DNA from: Desulfobulbaceae bacterium
GTDB taxonomy: Bacteria > Desulfobacterota > Desulfobulbia > Desulfobulbales > Desulfobulbaceae
Assembly: GCA_026986885.1 (NCBI GenBank)
Contig: JALSNT010000052.1
Location: forward strand, 1-5,113
Length of the DNA stretch: 5,113 bases
Direction: 5' to 3'
The notes under the pieces: generated by a model
Told to the model about the DNA's origin: nothing
The model's database searches: none
The model's input: the letters and a program-made list of their open reading frames with translations, nothing else
Shown here: positions 1-5,113 of the stretch, one piece after another
How positions within the stretch are numbered: position 1 is the first letter of the stretch
Layout: the number at the start of each line of letters is the position of its first letter
Translations under genes and position numbers: made by a program

Positions 1-1157
1 GTGTTTTTCCGCTGGTTGAGCAGAATTACAAATGCTTTGCCGTCGGGCAGATAACCGGCATAATTAAAAATACCCTTCATGGTCCCGCTTTTAACAGAAA
101 CACGTCTCCGCTTACGGAGCAGTCCATAATAGGGTCGAAACTTTTTCAATGCAGCCAGCATTGCCCTTGCCGTTATCCGATCATTGCGCGACAGCCCTGC
201 GCCTTCCTCCTGCACTATGAGTGCGGCTGTTCCGGGACCGAGTTCACTGACCAGCGCATTGTGAACCGCCCGGTTAGCCTTGGCCCAGGTGGCTGGATAA
301 CCATATTTTTCCGCACCGATGGTCAGGTAAAGAAGGTTGGCGATAAAGTTGCTGGAATATTTGAGCATGATCCGCACAACCTCATCCAGTCGTCTTACAT
401 TTTTATGGAAATAGACCAGGTGGGCATGGGCCGGGGCCTTTTTCCTGCCGATGGCGCCCTTGCCGCTGATACCTGCCTTACGCTGCAGGCTGCGAAACAG
501 CTCTGCCGTTAACCGGGCCATGGTATTTTTCGGTTGACATCCGCCGGGACATATATTGATCAGGTAACGGCCGGGGGATAACGAGCGGCCAAGTCTCTTC
601 ATCATAGGCAGGGTCGGGGTCTGCGGTTCGGTGGAGCGGATATGGTGATCTCTGAAAACCCGGAAGGCAACGGAATTAAAATTAACCACGGTTGCTCCGA
701 GGGGCGCGTCATAAGGGTTGCTGCTTGCCTCCCTGCCCGGTGGCTGGTATTCCAGGGCAAAGGCGGAATCATCAATATAGATATTGTGTATTCTCTCCAC
801 TCCCTGCGCATGCAGTTTCATCAAAATTTTCAAAACCTCTTCGCTAATGAGGAGGGGATCGCCAACACCACGAATATACAGGTTATCCCTAAAATCAAGA
901 TACAATTCGGTCCTGAAACGATAAGCAGGCCCCAGGACGCGCAGGGCCGCCAGGGCCGTCGGAATTTTCAGGATGGAGGCGGGAATAAAGGGCGTGTCAA
1001 GGTTGCAGGAGCCGAGAATTCTGCCGTATCTATCGGCGACGGCCCAACCACCGTTATTGATCACATCGGAAAACTTGGGGCAGCCGGCAGAGGCCGACCG
1101 CCCGCAAAAGAGAACGGTAAGAAAAATAACAAAAAAACGACTCAAGGCTGCACTCAT
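1..1157 (-). CDS. dacB: D-alanyl-D-alanine carboxypeptidase/endopeptidase, PBP4 (DacB) family, peptidase S13; C-terminus beyond left edge
   Basis: The minus frame from ATG 1157 stays open to the left edge, giving 385 visible residues and no stop. Three penicillin-binding-protein active-site motifs appear in order: S61-I-L-K64 (SxxK, nucleophile and base), S268-S-N270 (SxN) and K356-S-G358 (KTG-box variant), followed by T359. Other S13-like stretches are VGDPLL near 98-103, SSNPYDAP near 145-152 and EEGAGLSRNDR near 317-327. In known members this periplasmic serine enzyme removes the terminal D-Ala or cuts cross-links in peptidoglycan. Residues 1-24 form a Sec signal peptide: Arg7, a hydrophobic run at 8-17, and probable cleavage after Ala22-Ser-Ala24. 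This supports the chosen start, although the Shine-Dalgarno is poor. The start lies 19 bases after the trpB2 stop, so co-transcription and translational coupling are likely. The SxxK-SxN and SxN-KTG distances are shorter than in E. coli PBP4, so this is a compact member. Only the last part of the C-terminal domain should be missing. Confidence 0.93.
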   Translation of the reverse strand, partial: MSAALSRFFVIFLTVLFCGRSASAGCPKFSDVINNGGWAVADRYGRILGSCNLDTPFIPASILKIPTALAALRVLGPAYRFRTELYLDFRDNLYIRGVGDPLLISEEVLKILMKLHAQGVERIHNIYIDDSAFALEYQPPGREASSNPYDAPLGATVVNFNSVAFRVFRDHHIRSTEPQTPTLPMMKRLGRSLSPGRYLINICPGGCQPKNTMARLTAELFRSLQRKAGISGKGAIGRKKAPAHAHLVYFHKNVRRLDEVVRIMLKYSSNFIANLLYLTIGAEKYGYPATWAKANRAVHNALVSELGPGTAALIVQEEGAGLSRNDRITARAMLAALKKFRPYYGLLRKRRRVSVKSGTMKGIFNYAGYLPDGKAFVILLNQRKN

Positions 1158-1176
1158 TGCCAGCCGTCGACCATGA

Positions 1177-2520
1177 TCAACCGATTTTGGGCAGATGGGA
1201 AAGAGATTCTTCGATCTGCTCTCTGGGATAGGAATAATCGTGCAGATTACCGGCCAGGTAATTGTCGTAGGCCGTCATGTCGATCAGACCGTGACCGGAA
1301 AAGTTAAACAAAATCGTCTTGGGATTGTCCGGCTCTTTCATGGCCTCAATGATTGCTCCCCTGATGGCATGGGTGGTCTCCGGGGCCGGAATAATACCCT
1401 CGGTTTTGGCAAAAAGGATACCGGCCTCAAAACATTCCAGTTGATGCACGCTTTTCGGGGTAATGATCTTGTCGCGAATCAGAGCGGAAACAATCGGCGC
1501 CATACCGTGATAACGAAGACCACCGGCGTGGATACCCGGAGGCATGAAATCATGGCCCAGGGTGTACATGTATAAAAGCGGGGTCATCATATTGACATCA
1601 CCGGAATCATAGGCCAGTTTACCCGCAGTCATGGAGGGGCAGGAAGCAGGTTCATAACCGATAAATTCAATCTTTTTCCCTTCCAGATAGTCGGGAACAA
1701 ACGGTGCCATTAAACCGGCGAAGTTGGAACCGCCGCCGCAGCAGCCGACAACAACATCCGGATATTCTCCGGCGATCTCCATCTGCTTTTTGGCCTCAAG
1801 GCCGATGATGGTCTGATGCAGGACCACATGATTGAGTACCGAACCAAGGGCGTAATTGGTATTGTCACTGGTAGCAGCATCCTCCAGTGCCTCGGAGATG
1901 GCAATGCCGAGTGAACCGGGCGTATCAGGATCTTTTTCGAGAATAGCCCGGCCGGTGTTGGTGTCCGGGCTGGGACTGGCAACGATATCGGCACCGAATG
2001 TCTGCATGATGGATTTACGGTACGGTTTCTGGTCAAAGGAAACCCGAACCATATATACCTTACACTCCAAACCGAATTTCGAGGTTGCCAACGAAAGAGC
2101 CGATCCCCACTGACCGGCACCGGTTTCCGTAGTCAGCCTTTTCACGCCTTCACGTTTATTATAGTAGGCCTGGGCAACAGCGGAATTGGGTTTATGGCTG
2201 CCGACCGGGGAAACGCTTTCATTTTTAAAAAATATTTTTGCCCTGGTACCAATGGCTTCTTCCAGTTTATAGGCACGCACCAGAGGAGAAGGCCGCCATA
2301 TTTTATAAATATTCATTACTTCTTCAGGAATATCAATAAAACGATCCGGACTCATCTCCTGCTCCAGCAGTCCCATGGGAAAGACGGCGGCCAGCTTTTC
2401 CGGAGCCATGGGTTCCATGGTTTCCGGATCAAGAGGCGGCTGCATGCCACCCGGAATATCAGGGACAACATTATACCAGCTGGTGGGCATTTGATCTTCA
2501 CGCAAAACTATCTTCTTCAT
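1177..2520 (-). CDS. trpB2: Tryptophan synthase beta chain, type 2 (TrpB2), PLP-dependent
   Basis: A complete 447-residue gene. TrpB enzymes condense indole with L-serine to give L-tryptophan using pyridoxal phosphate (PLP) in the cytoplasm. Visible motifs (numbered from Met 2520) are: GSHKPNSA at 107-114 with Lys110 as the PLP Schiff-base lysine; ETGAGQWG at 132-139, with Glu132 matching the catalytic glutamate and Trp138 where classical TrpB has His, a TrpB2 hallmark; the phosphate-binding loop CGGGSN at 261-266; [12 protein letters not shown] at 374-385; and SGHG at 408-411, with Ser408 likely facing the pyridine nitrogen. The long N-terminal segment (about 1-75, containing WYNVVPDIP) and the total length also fit TrpB2 rather than the roughly 400-residue TrpB1. 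An in-frame ATG at 2556 would add 12 residues. I prefer 2520 because AAGGAGAG sits just upstream and the protein then opens MKKIVLRE, whereas the extension looks like translated leader. No trpA is visible beside it. The family assignment is firm; partnership with TrpA is not shown. Confidence 0.96.
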   Translation of the reverse strand: MKKIVLREDQMPTSWYNVVPDIPGGMQPPLDPETMEPMAPEKLAAVFPMGLLEQEMSPDRFIDIPEEVMNIYKIWRPSPLVRAYKLEEAIGTRAKIFFKNESVSPVGSHKPNSAVAQAYYNKREGVKRLTTETGAGQWGSALSLATSKFGLECKVYMVRVSFDQKPYRKSIMQTFGADIVASPSPDTNTGRAILEKDPDTPGSLGIAISEALEDAATSDNTNYALGSVLNHVVLHQTIIGLEAKKQMEIAGEYPDVVVGCCGGGSNFAGLMAPFVPDYLEGKKIEFIGYEPASCPSMTAGKLAYDSGDVNMMTPLLYMYTLGHDFMPPGIHAGGLRYHGMAPIVSALIRDKIITPKSVHQLECFEAGILFAKTEGIIPAPETTHAIRGAIIEAMKEPDNPKTILFNFSGHGLIDMTAYDNYLAGNLHDYSYPREQIEESLSHLPKIG

Positions 2521-2523
2521 TTT

Positions 2524-2531
2524 CTCTCCTT
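2524..2531 (-). promoter_or_regulatory. Shine-Dalgarno site of trpB2
   Basis: On the minus strand AAGGAGAG lies just before the ATG at 2520, with five bases between AGGAG and the start codon. This near-perfect site decides the start in favour of 2520 over the in-frame ATG at 2556, and it suggests strong independent translation initiation of trpB2. Confidence 0.85.
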
Positions 2532-2558
2532 GGCAATTTTCTCTCTTTAGCGACATAT

Positions 2559-2582
2559 CGGCCAGACCGAAAGGTCTTCCCG
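2559..2582 (-). promoter_or_regulatory. Small hairpin in the presumed trpB2 leader
   Basis: Read on the minus strand, AGACC (2577-2573) pairs perfectly with GGTCT (2568-2564) around a TTTC loop. Outside it, CGG (2582-2580) pairs with CCG (2561-2559) across a 2x2 internal loop. The structure ends about 40 bases upstream of the trpB2 start and is not followed by a T-run, so it does not look like a terminator. It may be a minor leader structure or chance; no regulatory role can be shown from sequence alone. Confidence 0.3.
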
Positions 2583-2613
2583 GTCAACCTGTTGCAATCG
2601 TATGCTTAGGGTT

Positions 2614-2663
2614 AAAAAACTTTTGTAGCGCAAAAAGCTGCAGAGCGCAAAATATTTTGCGCT
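2614..2663 (-). terminator. Palindrome and T-tract cluster after the radical SAM gene; candidate terminator or operator
   Basis: Eleven bases past the radical SAM stop codon is a perfect 20-bp palindrome (2644-2663), each half reading AGCGCAAAAT, which can fold as a stem with a short AT loop. On the minus strand a T5 run follows at 2636-2632 and a T6 run at 2619-2614. A second copy of the arm AGCGCAAAA occurs in direct orientation on the plus strand at 2627-2635, 17 bases from the first, so the upstream arm could pair with either downstream partner. The position suits a terminator for the radical SAM gene, but neither T-run directly abuts the main stem and the stem is rich in A:T pairs. A dimeric regulator's operator upstream of trpB2 is the main alternative. 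Confidence 0.45.
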
Positions 2664-2674
2664 GAAAATAATCC

Positions 2675-5113
2675 CTATAGCCGCAGCGCCTGAATATCGG
2701 TTTTCAAGATCCGGAGACTCCTGGCCTGTTCCTTATTCAATTTCAACACATTCTCCAACAGTTCAAACGGACCTGTCCCGGCCCGACCATGGGGATGAAG
2801 CAGTACCAGTTCAAGGGTCTCTTCTCTGAGTTTAAGCGATCGCACCAGAGATCTGATGTCCAGGGTTCTGCGTTTTCTTTTACGAATACGCTCAATGCAA
2901 AACTCTTCCGCCGCTAAAAATTGTTGCAGACGCTTTTCGATCTCCTGCCTGGAAAGGATATCAACGCCGGGCAGAGAGAAACATTGAATCCGATAAGTGG
3001 CTAACTGATCCACCTGTTCTTTATCCTTGGCCGGTGTTATGGCCTGCACTCTAATCGTCTCGGGAAATTCCTGATTTAAAGCCGCAACAGTCAAAGCCGG
3101 GTCGGTAATCGGCAGGGCAAGATCCACCATAAATTTTTCAACCAGGCTTTCCATACCAACCGGCAGGGCCTGGCTGAATGATACCCGGGGTGACGGATTA
3201 TAGCCCCTGGAAAACAGCACCGGCAAACCGGCCCGGCGCAAAACCCGAAAAACAAGCTGCAGCAATTCCAGATGACCATAAAAACGTGCGGACCCAAGTC
3301 TTGAATAGTTTACCGCATATCGAAAAGAACGTTCAGCAGACAACGGTTGTTCAACCGGCGCTGAGGCCGCCGGTTGGGGACAGCTTTGCAACGTCCTGGG
3401 GAAAAGAGTTTTAAAATCACAGAGACCGCACTTCCGACATCCATGGTTACGACAATCGGGAGTATAGGTTCCTGCCTGCGCACGCTGCCATTCCTGCTGC
3501 AGGAATTGTTTGTCTACCCCGCAGGCAAGATGATCCCAGGGCAGGGGTTCGGTCAATGACCTGGCCCGGAGATAGGAATTCATATCAATGCCGCATTGAT
3601 CGGCGGCCCGCTGCCAGCTTTCCAGATTAAAATGTTCGGACCAGCCGTCCAGACGCACACCGGAACGCCAGGCAGTTTCAATAAGCTCCGAAAGCCTGCG
3701 GTCACCCCGGGAAAAAACTCCTTCCAGAAACGAGGTGCGGCCATCGTGCCATTTAAGTTTAAAACCTTTGCGCGGCAGTATCTTTTTCAACCGGTCCAGA
3801 CGGGCCCTGGTCTCTGCAAGCCCTGATTGCTCATGCCACTGAAAAGGGGTATGGGGCTTGGGAACAAAGCAGGCAACACTGACATTGATCTGCACCCTGC
3901 CCCTGCCGTCTGCCTGGGCCTTCGCCTTTTTGGCAAGCTCGACGATGGCATCCACATCCTCTTCGGTTTCCGTGGGCAGGCCGATCATAAAATAAAATTT
4001 TATCAGATTCCAACCCGCGCCAAAGGCGTCACGACAGGTGGCCATCAGGTCTTCTTCGGTAATCCCTTTATTGATCACCTCGCGCAAGCGATTACTTCCC
4101 GCTTCAGGAGCGACGGTGAATCCGGTCTTGCGTACCCGTTTAATCTGGTTGATGATTTCCGGAGTCAGGGTACCGACCCGCATGGAAGGCATGGAGACGG
4201 ATACATACTCATCGGCAAACCTGTTCATCAGGCTGGTCAATGCCTGCGGCAGGCAGGAATAATCACCTGTGGACAATGACAGCATGGCCAGTTCATCAAA
4301 ACCGCTGTTACGGATCCCTTCCTCCGCCAGTTCAAGGATATCCTCGACACTGCGTTCCCGCACCGGTCGATAAATCATACCCGCCTGGCAGAAACGACAG
4401 CCCCGGGTGCAGCCCCGGGCGATCTCAATACCCAGACGATCGTGTATCGGTTTGACGATCGGCACCAGGGGTTTATTTAAAAGTGCCGGCCTGGGCAGCT
4501 GCGGCAGTACCCGTCTCCGAACCTGTTGATAGCCGCTTTGCAGTGGTTGTATACCGACAAATTTATCAGCGTTGTAACGGGGCGCAAAAAAAGAAGGGAT
4601 ATATACACCTTCGATTTCCGATAGCCGCTGCAGGGTGTGTTTTTTATCAGACCCCTGCTTTTTTGCAGCAAGAAGACTCGCACCCAGTTCTATGATAACC
4701 TCTTCGCCATCGCCAAGAACGATGGCATCGAAAAAATCAGCAACCGGCTCCGGGTTCAGGCCACAGGAGCCGCCACCAATAACAAGGGGTACCTCCTCGG
4801 AACGATCACAGGCGCGCAACGGCAGGCCGGCCAGATCAAGAATGGTGAGAATATTGGTGTAACACAACTCATAGGGCAGGGTTATGCCAAGGACGTCAAA
4901 ATCAACCAGGGGCAGAAACGACTCCAGGGCATAAAGCGGCAGACCGGCCTTGCGCAACTGTGCTTCAAAATCAATATCCGGGGCATAACACCTGTGGGCG
5001 AGGAACCGGTCATCATCATTGAGGATATGATAGAGTATCTGCAACCCCTGATGGGACATGCCTATTTCATACAGATCGGGAAAAATGAGACAGAAACGGA
5101 CAGCCGCGTCCTC
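2675..5113 (-). CDS. B12-binding-like radical SAM protein fused to DUF2344 domain (TIGR03960/TIGR03936-like); N-terminus beyond right edge
   Basis: The frame is open from the right edge to TAG at 2675, giving 812 visible residues. The first in-frame ATG (5059) is not the start: the 18 residues before it, ending FPDLYEIG, continue the conserved N-terminus. Numbering from Met 5059, the N-terminal part (to about 125) resembles a B12-binding-type domain (GGGSCGLNPEPVADFF at 95-110), but no DxHxxG cobalamin-ligand motif is visible. The radical SAM core has C217-x3-C221-x2-C224 for the 4Fe-4S cluster, then LSTGDYS near 262-268, VAPEAGSNRLRE near 316-327 and FMIGLPTETEED near 357-368. A second cysteine group, C536-x4-C541-x2-C544-x2-C547, follows and could bind metal. 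From about 577 to the end is a DUF2344-like domain (FRYAVNYSRLG, SRGYNPSPRVSFSQALPVG). Such proteins should cleave S-adenosylmethionine to start radical chemistry. To my knowledge the substrate is unknown, although relatives are often near ribonuclease E/G genes. Family identity is firm; function is open. Confidence 0.93.
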   Translation of the reverse strand, partial: EDAAVRFCLIFPDLYEIGMSHQGLQILYHILNDDDRFLAHRCYAPDIDFEAQLRKAGLPLYALESFLPLVDFDVLGITLPYELCYTNILTILDLAGLPLRACDRSEEVPLVIGGGSCGLNPEPVADFFDAIVLGDGEEVIIELGASLLAAKKQGSDKKHTLQRLSEIEGVYIPSFFAPRYNADKFVGIQPLQSGYQQVRRRVLPQLPRPALLNKPLVPIVKPIHDRLGIEIARGCTRGCRFCQAGMIYRPVRERSVEDILELAEEGIRNSGFDELAMLSLSTGDYSCLPQALTSLMNRFADEYVSVSMPSMRVGTLTPEIINQIKRVRKTGFTVAPEAGSNRLREVINKGITEEDLMATCRDAFGAGWNLIKFYFMIGLPTETEEDVDAIVELAKKAKAQADGRGRVQINVSVACFVPKPHTPFQWHEQSGLAETRARLDRLKKILPRKGFKLKWHDGRTSFLEGVFSRGDRRLSELIETAWRSGVRLDGWSEHFNLESWQRAADQCGIDMNSYLRARSLTEPLPWDHLACGVDKQFLQQEWQRAQAGTYTPDCRNHGCRKCGLCDFKTLFPRTLQSCPQPAASAPVEQPLSAERSFRYAVNYSRLGSARFYGHLELLQLVFRVLRRAGLPVLFSRGYNPSPRVSFSQALPVGMESLVEKFMVDLALPITDPALTVAALNQEFPETIRVQAITPAKDKEQVDQLATYRIQCFSLPGVDILSRQEIEKRLQQFLAAEEFCIERIRKRKRRTLDIRSLVRSLKLREETLELVLLHPHGRAGTGPFELLENVLKLNKEQARSLRILKTDIQALRL

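Noticed and set aside
1078..1106. Possible lipoprotein signal at the DacB N-terminus (Cys18 or Cys26).
   Set aside because: Phe precedes Cys18 and Ser sits at -3 of Cys26, so neither fits a lipobox; Ala-Ser-Ala before Gly25 fits signal peptidase I better.
642..1307. A 221-codon plus-strand open frame spanning the trpB2-dacB junction.
   Set aside because: It lies antisense to two well-supported genes, its product shows no recognisable motif or sensible hydrophobic pattern, and it crosses the gene junction, so it is a shadow frame.
2521..2556. Upstream in-frame ATG at 2556 as the trpB2 start.
   Set aside because: The 12 extra residues overlap the strong Shine-Dalgarno sequence of the ATG at 2520 and do not resemble the family N-terminus.
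2559..2587. TTGACC on the minus strand (2587-2582) as a -35 box for trpB2.
   Set aside because: At 16-18 bases downstream there is only GC-rich sequence around TGGCCG; the nearest TATGTC is about 24 bases away, too far for a standard sigma-70 promoter.
3827..4279. A 150-codon plus-strand open frame inside the radical SAM gene.
   Set aside because: It is antisense to the highly conserved radical SAM core and its product resembles no family I know; a shadow frame.
4385..4415. Direct repeat of CCCGGGGCTG on the minus strand.
   Set aside because: It falls in the radical SAM cysteine motif and simply encodes the similar peptides RGC and TRGC, so it is explained by coding.

Overview
This window carries three protein-coding genes, all on the minus strand and together covering nearly all of it. 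Read in the direction of transcription (right to left), they are: (1) a large radical SAM protein with a C-terminal DUF2344-type domain (2675 to beyond 5113, N-terminus cut by the right edge); (2) a complete type-2 tryptophan synthase beta chain, TrpB2 (1177-2520); and (3) a D-alanyl-D-alanine carboxypeptidase of the PBP4/DacB family, peptidase S13 (1157 to beyond 1, C-terminus cut by the left edge). I see no RNA genes, mobile elements, CRISPR arrays or integration signs.

Organism: the window looks chromosomal, from a Gram-negative bacterium. Support comes from the PBP4-type enzyme with a Sec signal peptide, the stand-alone TrpB2, and the single-chain radical SAM/DUF2344 fusion, a combination I associate with Desulfobacterota (former Deltaproteobacteria, perhaps the Desulfobulbales). 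That placement is inference from general protein character, not from a search. Base composition is fairly balanced and codon use looks uniform across the three genes, so nothing suggests recent transfer.

Layout: the radical SAM gene ends at 2675. A 154-base gap follows (2521-2674). It holds a perfect 20-bp palindrome just after the stop codon, a partial repeat of one palindrome arm, a T6 tract on the transcribed strand, a small hairpin in the presumed trpB2 leader, and a strong Shine-Dalgarno sequence for trpB2. trpB2 is then separated from dacB by only 19 bases, so these two are probably co-transcribed and perhaps translationally coupled.

How the genes relate: they do not form an obvious pathway. 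TrpB2 condenses indole with serine in the cytoplasm, the DacB-like enzyme trims or cleaves peptidoglycan in the periplasm, and the radical SAM/DUF2344 family has no role I know of. The region reads as ordinary housekeeping and conserved-hypothetical sequence rather than a new defence or mobile system. The points most worth a second look are the palindrome cluster, the uncharacterised radical SAM fusion with its extra cysteine cluster, and TrpB2 lacking a visible trpA.
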